Assembly: GCA_002104935.1 (NCBI GenBank)
Contig: MCGT01000069.1
Span: 1 to 26,931 of the forward strand
DNA from: Hesseltinella vesiculosa
Lineage: Eukaryota; Mucoromycota; Mucoromycetes; Mucorales; Cunninghamellaceae
Length of the DNA: 26,931 nt
Direction: 5' to 3'
The position numbers and the translations under genes were made by a program. Positions 1 to 10,600 of this stretch are shown here, piece after piece. Position 1 is the first letter of the stretch, and every line of letters starts with the position of its first letter. Below the pieces are notes generated by a model, which saw nothing but the letters and a program-made list of their open reading frames with translations, was not told the origin of the DNA and ran no database searches.

Positions 1-3
1 CTC

Positions 4-520
4 ATGCAGCAGCAAATTGCCCCTGTTCCTGAGACTGGCATGAAGCCAGAGCAGCCTTCCAAACAGCAAACGGGACCCCCCAAAAAAAGGAGAGCACTAC
101 TCATATGAATTCAAGAAGATCATCGTTGACGAGTGCCTGGAAAAACCCCAAATACCAACTACAGTCATTGCTGCTAAGTATGGGCTCAAGGTGCCTCGCA
201 CAGCCCAACGGTGGGTGGAAGCTTTTAGAAAACATGGTGACGAGGGTCTCATGAGGAAGCAACATGGAGGAAGAAAACCAGTATTGAATGAGAGCCATAA
301 GGCATATTTGACAGCCCTATTCGATGATAACCCAGCAGCAACAATGGATGAAGCGATAGACGGGTTGACAAAGGATTTCGTCGGTCTGGAAATTAAGCGG
401 TCAGCTGTAAACAATTTCCTCAAGCACGAAATGAAGATGACGTTTAAGAAGGTGGAGTTGCACGCTGAAGCTCGGGATTCTCCTGTCATTCTGAATAAAA
501 TCTTAGAAAAAAAAAGGGTG
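4..520 (+). pseudogene. Tc1/mariner-type transposase relic, N-terminal part only
   Basis: The reading frame from about 80 to 520 encodes a helix-turn-helix DNA-binding region (TVIAAKYGLKVPRTAQRW) followed by the linker region of Tc1-like transposases (ALFDDNPAATMDEAI, later KMTFKKVELHAEARDSP). The same linker is recognisable in the intact transposase at 22022-23528 (FFDDDPTHTLAEAK and LTLKKVQIISDARNSP). An ATG at 4 opens a basic, proline-rich leader in another frame that ends around 88, so a frameshift near the A7 run at 82-88 separates leader and HTH. Homology stops at about 515, before the DDE catalytic domain, and the frame then runs into unrelated sequence. The catalytic half is absent, so this cannot be an active transposase. 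It may extend left of the window. Confident as a Tc1-type relic; the exact ends are approximate. Confidence 0.75.
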
Positions 521-654
521 GACACGAAAGGGAATGGCTGCCATCCAATTAGGAACAACTGCCATCTTTTTTTTACTTGTCTCTCTCACTTGCTACTGGC
601 AGTCGTGTGAGGCCATAAAAAAAAATAAGTCGCAAAAAGATGGCGTGCACATGG

Positions 655-775
655 AAGCAGGTTTGTGCCTACTGAAAGTCAATGACGTGCACTGGAATCA
701 GGTTGGCGTGCAATAATTGTTTGGTTTGCGTGTAAAAAGGGTTTCTTCCAGTGTGCTGGTCACTGAAAAGCCTGT
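655..775. repeat. Decayed transposon terminus related to the inverted repeats of the 21.8-25.2 kb element
   Basis: This stretch contains ACGTGCACTGGAA, then GGCGTGCAA and TGGTTTGCGTG, and finally TCACTGAAAA. The same motifs occur in the same order in the terminal inverted repeat at 25050-25211, where the spacing between the last two is roughly twice as long. It follows the transposase relic at 4-520 on the same strand, exactly as the inverted repeat follows the transposase gene in the intact element. I read it as the right end of an old, internally deleted relative. The remaining sequence between 520 and 881 shows no gene; a C10 and a T13 run lie just before the Fanzor start codon at 882. Confidence 0.55.
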
Positions 776-881
776 GGCATCACCAACATGGTCTGACCCT
801 CTCATCTCGTTCATGCATGTTTCACTCCGCGCGTGCCATTTATTCCCCCCCCCCTCTTTTTTTTTTTTTCATCTGAACACC

Positions 882-3800
882 ATGGGTCGCAAAAGATCTA
901 CACAAATTGAGGATACACGATCCACGACAAAACCAGCCCTTACCATTACATCCACTGAGGAAGCTATTGAAGCTTTGAATACCCAAATCAAGCATTTCCT
1001 CACCGACCAGCTCAGGAAGCACAAGGACCGTGACAAGCTGAAAGCTGATCTTCTTGGTAAACAACGCTTGCCAAAAGGCCTCCTCCTCAATATCGATCAA
1101 CTTTGCGGAAAAACAGCGCCATGGTTTGCTCCCAATTATCACAAGCGCTTCCATTTTTTAGACACTTGGAGGGGCTACATTAATCACCACTATGATGAAC
1201 TGGCGGCGATGATCCCAGCGCCAACGGCCTCCTCATCCAAGACCACCTCGCCCTCCCAGCCCACAAAACCAACGCAGAAAGAGGAGATCAGAGTCGCCCA
1301 CAAGTCTCTTCGCCAAATCTTGCTTCCAGCGATCAACGAATCACCAGAGGCTTTGAGCAATGTACTGTCTACCATCAAGGACGCACGCATCGCAGTCACA
1401 AAGTATTCCCGTGACATGTTCACACTGTTACACACAAGTGTTCTAAAGTACGCCACCAATCCAAACGCGGACTGGTACACCAGCGGTAAGCATAGCTTAA
1501 TAGACAGCAAGCCTGGCGCTCATTTTTTTTTTTTTGTAGCAAGCGTTCCTGGGCGTGTCACTGTTAGCAACCTCTTACCCTCCTTTGCTCAGCGCAACCT
1601 GGATCAAGTCAAGGACGGGCAGTTTTCCACTCTCCCACCGCCCACAAGCAGCTCTTGCAACGACGTGTTTGGAATACAGCATATCCAATACCTCTATTCC
1701 TCCCACTTTGGCCATACGCGCGAGAGCACAAAAACCAGCCATCCCAATTGGAGTCACCTAGCAGTGGACTGGTCCTTTGACCCCCCAAGCAAGTTGATGA
1801 CTTCAAACGTCCGGTCCGTATACCACAACAAACTGGATACATCATTTAAGAATATCCTCGCTGGAAAGTCCTTTGTGAAAATGACAAGATACCTTGTGCG
1901 CCTGCTATTGCGCCTTTGGCTCGCCCCTACTCGAGAACAGCGCCACACCAACATGAAAAAGTCTTTTGCGAAAAAGAAGCGTGACAATGCTTGTGCGGTA
2001 TGGCTAATAACGGGGAGAGAGATATAAAAAAAAAGGTGCCTGACTTTTTTTTTTTTGTGATAATAGCTGCACGACGACCCCGCCAAGAAGATGAAGGCCC
2101 TGTATTGCAACACGAGAAATGCACTGAGAAGGAAAGCTAAAGAAATGAGCAAGAAACGGAGCCGTGGAGCACTGAACGAACGTCAACAAGCTGGATTTGA
2201 TCGCCGTATGAGCAATCTACAAGAAAAAATGGTAAGTTTGGACTTCTTTGGGATGCATTCTTTTATATCTCTTCTATAGGATTTTTACAAGAAAGAACGA
2301 AAGCAAATCATCTCGAGCAAACATTCCAGTTCTGTTGAAGCCCAGGTTTGCAAAAAAAAAAAAAAAAAAAATGCACGAAAACTCTTATGCTTTTTTTTTT
2401 CTAGAGCTCCACTGATGTTTCTATTGCCACAGATGCCGATGCGGCTGCGCTCAGTGATGATCTCGATTCCGATGGGCGTAATGTTGAAGACCATGAGGAG
2501 CCTTCTGAAGCAGATGTGTCAGCAAGGCGAATGCGATCATTGCAAGGGATCACCATGAAGCTGCTCTTCAGCGAATCAGATGTCACTCTTCAAGATACGT
2601 CCCTGAAAAAGCATACCCAGAAGCTCCAGCTCATCGACAAAGAAGTTCGCGCCATGAAGTTAGTGTTTAACACGCTGAAGCCATACATCCCTTGCGAAAA
2701 CGCACCCAAATGCCACCGCTTGAACACTATACTCTTTGGCAATGAAGTCCTTCGGGTGGCTGGTTATGACAAGTTCACCATGGAAGCATGTCCATCTGTT
2801 TCTACAGGGACCACCTACAGCCTCTCACTTGATGCACCAAGTGTCCACGAGCTTCTCGGGAAGCACATCAATGTCAAGGAGAAAGGGATCGGCTCGGCTG
2901 CCCAGGCACGGCATCAAAAGAACGACGTCTTTGCTTGCCTCTTCAATATGGACAAGGTCGAACAAATCTGCAGTAAAAATGGTATCCAATTCATCCACCA
3001 TATCGACATTCATGGGTCTGGGGATGTATCATTGCGCGGTACGACGATGAAGCCTCGCCAAAAGTCTGTGTATGAAGAACGAAAACTGCGTGGTATGGGC
3101 AAGACTGCTCCTGGATCGGTGCCTGTTCAAGAATCCATTGACGAACTTGACCTCTGTATCAAGAACCTGGAAAAAGAACGCGATGTCCAAAGTAAATCTG
3201 CAAGAATCGCCACAGCATCCTTGTCTGATCTTGGCAAAAATATGAAGGACAAGCTGACACGAGGATACGGGGACGAAAGGTTCAAACAAGAACGTCATGA
3301 CGACGTCAAGGCCGAGCGCATTCTCAAGGAGCAAAAACGGGAAGCCATTAAGGCGAAACACGACATCCTCGACAAGTTGGCAGAAAAGCGAAAGATGAAA
3401 TACTTGCATCAAAAGGTAAGAGTAATGGAATTATGTCAGTGCATTTGCAAAAAAAAAAAAAGAGGCATTCACACTTTTGCTTTAGGAACAAAGCGACAAA
3501 TCTGCCGCGAAAAAACCTGCGAAGGCCATGGACAACAGCCGCCACCACCACCCACCGTGCTCACGCCAACAACAAGGACGGAGGAGGATCCTTGCGAGAC
3601 CGAAATTGGCACCGTTGACCTTGAGCATACCGTTGTCAGCGGCACAGATTATGGGATAGTGTCTTTTGCGACCACGGTCACCCATTCTGCGCAACAATTG
3701 TCTACCATCATGAAAGGTGAATTTGTCAAGTTACCAAAGGCCACAACGACAACAGCCAAGGATTTGCACTGGAGGACTGGCACGTTTCACTTTATGAAAA

Positions 3801-4466
3801 AACTTCAAAAACGGAAAAAGGTAAGAAAAAAAATTGCCAGGTTGTGTGGGTCAAAGTGTCTTGAGCGAACCACTGATGGCTTTTATTCGTCCAGGCCGCC
3901 AGAATCAGTGACTCTGAAGCCTTACTTGCAAAGAATGCCAGGACCTTTTGTACAACCCACGACGACCTGTTGGCGCGGTATGCCAAAACGCAAGAAGCAA
4001 GTGCCGCCGTGCAGGCATTTTATGCCGCACCATGGATCGGTCGTGCCCGTCGCTTCTTAGATTGGCATACCCCACTTGTCCGTGAAGGCATGGTGATCCA
4101 AGAACAAAGACGCCACAAGCCCAACCAATTGATTCGTGCCATCGGCAACTGTGGATCTGGTGTCGGCTCGCGTATTGGTGGCCATATGCGGGTTGGCGGG
4201 AAGTGGCACCGGCGCGTTGCTCAGAGACATGGTGTGTCGCTTATCGTCAATGAGCATCGTACTTCAATGACATGTCCATTTTGTGGCTCATGTATCATGC
4301 ATCCAAAAAAAAAGGTGGTCGCCTCAACCTGGGCACGTCAGCGTGCATCAATGGTTCTTGCCCTTCGGTGAAGATCTCCATGAACACGTTTGGAAGAGAT
4401 TCCCTGGCAGCAACATGCATAGCCTTGCGAGGCTTTGGGCAGCTGGTTGGCCATCCTACGCTTTGA
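882..4466 (+). CDS. Fanzor-type RuvC nuclease (eukaryotic TnpB homologue), copy A; frame broken at an A9 run
   Basis: Proposed exons are 882-1485, 1540-1997, 2067-2231, 2280-2345, 2405-3415, 3494-3820 and 3895-4466, giving about 1,067 codons. The C-terminal third carries the Fanzor/TnpB signature. The RuvC-I aspartate is in SGTDYGIVSF (codon 3647-3649). About 180 residues later comes NEHRTSMTCPFC (4249-4284), a TS pair directly before the first zinc-finger CxxC. The second cysteine pair is in ACINGSCP, and the RuvC-III aspartate is in FGRDSLAAT (4398-4400). The N-terminal two thirds is mostly alpha-helical and lysine-rich and is not recognisable by itself, as is usual for this family. Between the two cysteine pairs the frame changes at an A9 run (4305-4313); one extra A would restore it, so this is either a decayed copy or a sequencing error. 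At intron 5 the nearest acceptor (3485) leads to a stop, whereas 3493 keeps frame. The start is chosen at CACCATGG, after a C10/T13 tract. Confidence 0.72.
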
Positions 4467-4760
4467 AGACACATTTTATGACTGCCTCCGATGCCATGAT
4501 GGTATGAGGAGGTGTGGAACCCTCTCATGAGGTTTGAAAACAGTGACAACGTAAGTAACCAAAAAAAAAAAAAAGCGGTTATGGACTTTTAGCATGTCAC
4601 TCAATTTTTTTTCACTGCGACTCTATCTCATCTTCTGTCCGTCAAATTAATTTTTCAAATACGACATTTAATTTTTATCATCTCTCCCAATTTCCCTTTT
4701 ACTGTACGACTTCGTTCTTGTGGCACCTGACATTTGTTTATGGTTTAAGTGTATTATTAT
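4467..4760. other. Gap between convergent genes, with an imperfect hairpin after Fanzor copy A
   Basis: No gene is seen. Thirty-eight bases after the Fanzor stop, 4504-4512 can pair with 4520-4528 (nine positions, one G-U and one mismatch, seven-base loop). A14 at 4561-4574 follows. In Fanzor and TnpB systems the guide RNA is encoded at the 3' end of the nuclease gene, so this is where one would look, but nothing in the sequence proves transcription. The right part also serves as the 3' flank of the convergent TFB3 gene. Confidence 0.25.
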
Positions 4761-6122
4761 TTACAAGGCTACATTTTGCTGGGCAGTCAGACAAGCCAAA
4801 CCTGAAAATGCATCGGCCAAAGCCCGCTTATGTGCAAACTTGGCCGCATACCCACCAGCACGTGCAGTCCTATTGTCTTTCAAATAATCCGTTGTCCTAT
4901 AAAAACGGAAAGTCTGTCAAACATTCTTTTCAAGTGAGACTTGACACTTACGGGTCGACATATTGATCCCATAACATGGAGTCGTCAGGGTAGGTATATA
5001 CATATTGGAAGGGATCGAATTGTCGAGCATGTGCTGCATCGTTGGCTTCGTGATCGGTATCCATGGCTGTGGTGAGCCAAGAAGGTAGTGCCAGGCGAGA
5101 ATCGGACGAAGACGACGCAGAGTTTTGCTGCTGCTGCCGCAGTGCTGACGATCGCTTGAGAGGTGACGATCTCGCAGCAATGATGGCTTGGGCTGATTTG
5201 TTGGTACTGGCCAGCTCCTGCAGCAGTTCGGACTTCTCCGTTTCTCGCTGCCGTCGCTCGTCATCCAGCTGTTTCAGGTACACTTCCCGTCGGTGCTCTC
5301 GCTCCTTCTTCTGCAGCTCGTCCTGATAGTTCTGGAAACGGTTCTCATTAAGCTGGAAAAAAAAAAAGGAGTCAGACCTACGCATTGCCGCAAACACAGA
5401 ATTTTACCTGGCGCACTTGGTTTTCGGCGATGCTGTCACGATTCTCTTGTTCATAGGCATGGATTCGGTCTTCTGTTTCGGCCACGTCCACGCCATTCAT
5501 CAAATTAAAAGCTAAAGAAAAGAGTGTGTTAATCGCATGCCATTCAAATACCAGTGCGACAACTTGCTGATATCCTCTACTTCTTCCAGATAATCATTGT
5601 ACAGTCGCAAGCTGGAAAAGTCTTCGGGGCGTTTGTTGAAGACCTTGGCCACCCGGATCCGGATCCTGACTTCCTTTTCCACTGACAGATCTTCAAAAAT
5701 TTGTGACATGAACTGATTCTTTCGAAGCATTAGATGACATTCAGGACAAGGAGCCGGGCCACCTGAGAACAGCATATCGATGCACTGCTCACACCTAAAA
5801 AAAAAAAAGAAACATTGAGTTGCTCATCGCCAAAAGGCGAGGACGACAAAAGAAATTCACTCGATGAATGGATCCGCTTACATTTTGTGAAAGCATGGAG
5901 ACACCATCAGCTTCAGATTAGGATTCAAGTATTTGTCGCTTTTGCATTGTGGGCACTGAGCATCGTCTTCCTATAATAAATATCAAAGCCATAATGGAAT
6001 GAGGCTCACGAGCTGCTAACACATCATTCCCTCTTCCCAAATTGTACCTGGAAGGAAACAACAGATGATCCAGTTCTACCGATCTTCATCACCTGGGCAC
6101 GCAATGACGGCTGAGTACTCAT
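4761..6122 (-). CDS. tfb3: TFIIH/CDK-activating-kinase assembly subunit MAT1 (Tfb3)
   Basis: MAT1/Tfb3 holds the Cdk7-cyclin H kinase together and anchors it to core TFIIH for RNA polymerase II transcription and DNA repair. Six exons (6122-6048, 5970-5882, 5794-5568, 5511-5408, 5352-4952, 4896-4761) give 343 residues, close to the family length. A C3HC4 RING finger occupies residues 31-74 (CPQC, PCFHKMCEQC, CPEC). The MAT1 region with [14 protein letters not shown] follows, then a charged coiled coil, and a C-terminal kinase-binding tail with RAGGY and [10 protein letters not shown]. Two splicing details matter. Intron 3 uses a GC donor (GCAAGT), needed to join EEVEDI to TFNLMNG. The apparent stop after WDQYVDP is the TAA of the donor GTAAGT; the last exon restores the conserved tail. 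The gene diverges from the APRT gene and converges on Fanzor copy A. Confidence 0.93.
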
Positions 6123-6844
6123 TGTGATAAATCAAAAAGATGGAAACGAAAATCTGTGTGGCAGAGTCGGAAGGAAGCGAGGAAGCGTGTGTGTCAAAAA
6201 AAAAAATGTGGGCGGGGTCGGTATTTGAAAATGGGCTTGTGGAGGATTCTGTCACTCGACTTCTCTTGGACTCTGGTCTGGCATCACTTCTTTCCTTTGC
6301 TAAATCCAAGTTGGCTCTAGCAAAAACATAACATGAAAAAGAAGTCACGCGGGGCCGATTCTATCGGCAGCTGCTTTTTTTTTTTTTTTTTGCTGCCAGC
6401 TCACCGTTCCCTACAGATCCCTTCCATACAACATTTTAGCGACAGCACATGTACTGCAATGATACGCTGCACGTCGCATGATGGTTTTACATAGGCATAT
6501 GGTTGTTATGAAATGGTCGCTAGACAAAGTAAACTGCCACAAAGGAAATACGGCCTCGTCTGTGCGCTCGTTTTCCAAACGTAGCGTTTTTCTCCTATTT
6601 TAACGATGAGCGCATGGGAAGGAATACGACTGACATTTGTACCTGTCCGTGTGAAAGAATAAACATTTTAACAAAACCAGGCACAAAATCATACACTACA
6701 ATCATTGTACTGGCTTCTCGAGGCCAATCATTGTCCGAGATCTCCTATTGCCAAATCGGGCACAGAGAAAAAAAAAATGTAAAAAGGCTTGCTGGGCTTG
6801 CCACTTCTTTCTCTCTTATCTTTTTTTACAGGACTAAACAAAAA
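6123..6844. promoter_or_regulatory. Divergent promoter region between TFB3 and APRT
   Basis: These 722 bases separate two divergently transcribed genes and must hold both promoters. No coding sequence with family character is seen; the open frames on both strands are short and interrupted by homopolymers (A10 near 6197, T17 near 6374-6390, A9 near 6770). The stretch just before the APRT start, a pyrimidine-rich run ending in TTTTTTTACAG at about 6824-6834, looks like a splice acceptor, so APRT may have a 5'-leader intron. Its donor cannot be placed by eye. Confidence 0.4.
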
Positions 6845-7454
6845 ATGGCCCAACACGATATTGAACGCATCAAGAGCTTGCTCGGTACCCATGAAGATTT
6901 CCCCAAGAAGGGGATTGTGTTCAAGGATATGTTCCCTGTGTTCCAAGATCCCACCGCCGTCGAAGCCTTGATCAGCAACATTGTCCACCACATCAACTCC
7001 ACCCAAGCTGAAAAGATCGATGTTGTTGTTGGCCTGGATGCCCGTGGCTTCTTGTTTGGCCCATTGGTTGCTCTCCGTCTTGGTGCTGCTTTTGTGCCTG
7101 TGCGCAAGCAAGGCAAATTGCCTGGTGAATGCGCCAGTGCTGTCTATGAAAAAGAATATGGCCAGGTTTGTTTGCTCTTGACTGGTTTCCAGCATCAACT
7201 CAAACGTTTTCTTTTTTTTTTTTTTCTTTTCCTTTCAGGACGTTTTTGAAATCCAAAAATCGGCCGTCAAGCCCGGTGCCCGTGTCATTGTCATTGATGA
7301 TTTGATTGCTACTGGTGGCTCTGCTGCTGCTGCCGGCGAATTGGTCAAGAAGTGCCAGGCCACCACTGTTGAATACGTCTTCATCATGGAATTGGACTTT
7401 TTGAAGGGTGCTGAAAAGCTTGATGCCCCTGTCTATTCTCTTATTCATTTGTAG
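6845..7454 (+). CDS. APT1: Adenine phosphoribosyltransferase
   Basis: The enzyme makes AMP from adenine and PRPP in purine salvage, in the cytosol. Two exons (6845-7165 and 7239-7454) joined by a 73-nt GT-AG intron with a long T run give 178 residues, the usual size for APRT. Visible landmarks are the N-terminal FPKKGIVFKDMFPVF, the core strand VVGLDARGFLFGP, the flexible-loop region VPVRKQGKLPG, and the PRPP-binding loop VIVIDDLIATGGS at residues 123-135. The start is AAAAAATGG, and no upstream in-frame ATG gives a better fit. The 3' end lies 188 bp from the stop of the convergent LAM-type gene; an A11 run and AT-rich bases there suit polyadenylation. Nothing unusual is seen in the protein. 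Confidence 0.96.
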
Positions 7455-7642
7455 ATTTTTTTTTTTTTGTAATGACTCTGTATAGCTCTTTCGCATTGTA
7501 ACCCTATCAATTCCTTCGTCTTGATTAAAAATTAAAAAAAAAAATCATTAGTGTGCATGTATTAAAAGTGAAGTAGAGATACAGGATTAATGGAGACATA
7601 AAAATAGGGCGAGAGTAAAAATTAGGGTTGTATGGGAACACT

Positions 7643-10600
7643 CTAAAAATAGGTGCCGATCTGCAAACTGACTTGCTCACAGACAGCCGATGCGTTTTGC
7701 TGGTTGTGGGCTTGTTGACGGCATCGTTGGCGATGGTCTAGCAGCCAGTTCAGGTATTCATTGTCCAGAAGCGCCGCATCTGCTAGGTTTAACGAGTTGA
7801 AGTTGTTCAACAGATCATGTCGTAACAGTCCCATTTGCTCGCGATGATTCACATAGTCCAAGGCAAGGCGGTAGTGTCGCCCATCAAACCACTGATAATC
7901 ACCTTGCTGTCGAGTGGTGACAAATTGCTCATAGCTAAGATTGGAAAAAAAAAATTAGCCATCACTCTCTATTCACTCTTGAAAAGAGGTGCCTTACATG
8001 TCTGAGCCGGCATAAGGAGGTGTTAGGGATTTGTGCACAACACCTTGGTCAATGTCACGCAAATAAACAGCATGAGATGTAGTAGGGCCTGGCCAAGAGG
8101 GTTTGGACATGGGCGAGAGCAAGGCTGCCCAGAGACCGTACAAGGTGCAGACGACGATCACAAAAAGCATGATTCCGCGGGGTGGCCAGATCGAAGCAAG
8201 CGCAGCTTGCACAAGCGAACGGACTTCTTCCTCGGCAACCTCATGACCTGCTGGCTTGGTTACAGTGGACTCTGGTGCTGGATCACTGAAGGCTGTGCTG
8301 GAAGTCGACGTTGAGGACAGGATGGGTGTGGTGGGCATTTCAGGACGCACCAAAGCGGTGGCCTTTGTTGTATCTTTTTCATTGGTTGGTGCAACGCCAG
8401 GAACGGCTTCTGTTGGCTCGGGGTCAACCGTAGGTTCGCGAGCATCGTGGGTCAGACCTGGCTGCAGTTCATCCTCGTCGACAGTGCTCTGATCATCGGA
8501 CGTGACTTGCTCGTCATCCTGAAGCAAAGATGCCTTGTAGACTTTGCGATCCTCATCCACGCGACGCTTGATCTTATCCGTCACATCCTTGAGAATAGGA
8601 ATAAATACACCCACACTGTCTGACATTCCTTTGAGGGCTGCCTTGGTCACAATCACTATGCAGATGAAGAAGAAAGGTTCAGCGTCGCACTCGCCATGGC
8701 TTTTAACCAGGAGGAAGCTTACTTTTGGTCATGACGAATTTCAACCAACGGACGCCAAGATAGCAGGCCAGCTTACAGCGAGATTTGTCGATGTAGGTAA
8801 TGCAGTAGCGCACTGAAGGGACAAAAGCATCGGCATATGGCAAAGCCTCGGTCTTTGTTGAGATCTGCACTACATAACACCTGGATGGAAATAAAAAGAA
8901 AGGGTGAGCTACCTTTATCGGGCCACCTCTCAAACAATGCATTACAGGTGTTCCTGTTTTTTCAAGAGGACTTGGGTCTCGGCGACCTCAGCTTCCTTCA
9001 TACGCACAATGGGATTGGTGACCGGCATCCAATACTTCAAGGTTCGGGTGGGCTGGGCGTCATCTTCTGTCCAATGGGTCACACGCAAGTCATGGCCGAG
9101 GATCGCTTCCGTTTTCTTGTGCCACACGCCACCGTCGGTGGGTGGGGCATTGTTGGCGTCCGAGAACATCAGTTCAAACAATCGTTTGGCAGACACTGGT
9201 AACTCGACCTCGACATCCAAACGATCCAAATGGTCGTCACAAGCGCAAACGACCGGTTCGGTGGGGACGGGGACTTGGGCTGGAAGAGCATCAGGGTCTG
9301 GGATGGCTGCGATGGGTAGTTTGGGTTGCTTGGGTTTGCTAGTGACGGAAACGCGAGAAGTGGACGAAGCAGGAGAAGGCAGGGCATGGCCAGGCAAAGA
9401 TGGGATGGTTGCTTGCACCGTGGACAAGCTGTGGAGTTTTTCGTAAGTGGAGTGCGTTGCCACCGATGGTTTTGCACGGTCAAGCAAGAGGCGGACTTTT
9501 TCGGCCATTGTTTCCAGATGCTGTGTGTGGTAGACAGACAGAACCAGCGTAGGTTTGTCATCGGCCAATGTGATGTGTAGTTGGTGGGGTGCGTGGAATT
9601 GGACGTCTGTGATCTCCTTGAGTTTGAAAACCATGGTGTATAGGCTGTCAACGGCGAGGCGGCTGTAGAACCAGAGATGCTCCTGGGTCAAGAACACGTG
9701 GCCATAGTAGGCAAAGGAACTGGGGTTTTCGTCAGCGGCATTGGCAACCGAGGTGGCAGAAGGCGAGGAAGGAAGCGACAATGTAGCCATACGGTGGAGG
9801 GAGGCTGTAAAAGCTTCCAAGACAACTTCCTGCGGCGATACTCCATAAAACCATTGACGCAGCACCTTATTCTTGGACGGGACATGGCAGCCGTCCTTGC
9901 TGGTCACCGTTTCAAGGCTAGGGGACGTTGGTGAGGACAGCGGAGAGTCTGAGCTGGTGGGGGACGATGAGAGTGGCAAGGGCCACACGGTGCGGCCAGG
10001 GACTCGGCTGGGTAAGTCTGAGGCAAGGGGCGGGGTCACAGAGGAAATTGGCCGAGGCGGTAGGAGCAGAAGGACACGTGGCTCAGCCCACAGCCGTTCC
10101 GAGGAAAACGTCGAGGTGTATGTATCGGTCAAAGTATTCAAAAAGGCAGAAGTCAAGGAAAAGCCCGAGGCAAGGGTTGCTGAATGGATTGGGTCGTCCG
10201 GCACTGACAAGGTTGAGGGTGCGCCATCATTGCTTGTCACTGGCGCTGATTTGGTGTTGGAGATGGAGTGGATCGTGGAGGGTGAAGAGCTGAGGTTCGA
10301 TAAGCCAGAGATGGGCGAGTTGTTGGTGCTCAGGGTGACGGGGATGTCGGTCGGTGTGGAGACACCCGTCGTGGATTTTGACTTGGCAATGACAAGCGCT
10401 GGTGTGCCTGCCGCATCTTGCTGGCTGATAATGGAAATGCTGGATTGGCGGGTTTCAGTCTCGAGTTCCTGTCGGTCGGTAGCCTTGGACTCGTGCAACA
10501 GAATCATTTCCATCCATTGTTGACGATCTCTTTCCGACTCGGCCTGCAACACATACGTTGTACTAGGACTGACATCAAAAGAAAGAAAAATAAATAAATA

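Noticed and set aside
717..881. Upstream extension of the Fanzor A frame
   Set aside because: It crosses the relic terminus and C10/T13 runs; the CACCATGG at 882 is a better start.
3416..3493. Reading Fanzor A straight through intron 5, which is open in that frame
   Set aside because: The stretch has a clean GTAAGAG donor, an A13 run and a pyrimidine-rich end, and its translation (CICKKKKRG and so on) looks like intron.
4740..4870. A matching second terminus for the relic element at 655-775
   Set aside because: GCCAAACCTGAAAATGC and nearby words look slightly similar, but this is the coding end of TFB3 exon 6 and no ordered set of motifs matches.
8033..10523. Long plus-strand open frames opposite the LAM-type gene
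   Set aside because: They are antisense to exons whose minus-strand frame encodes recognisable PH, GRAM and VASt domains.
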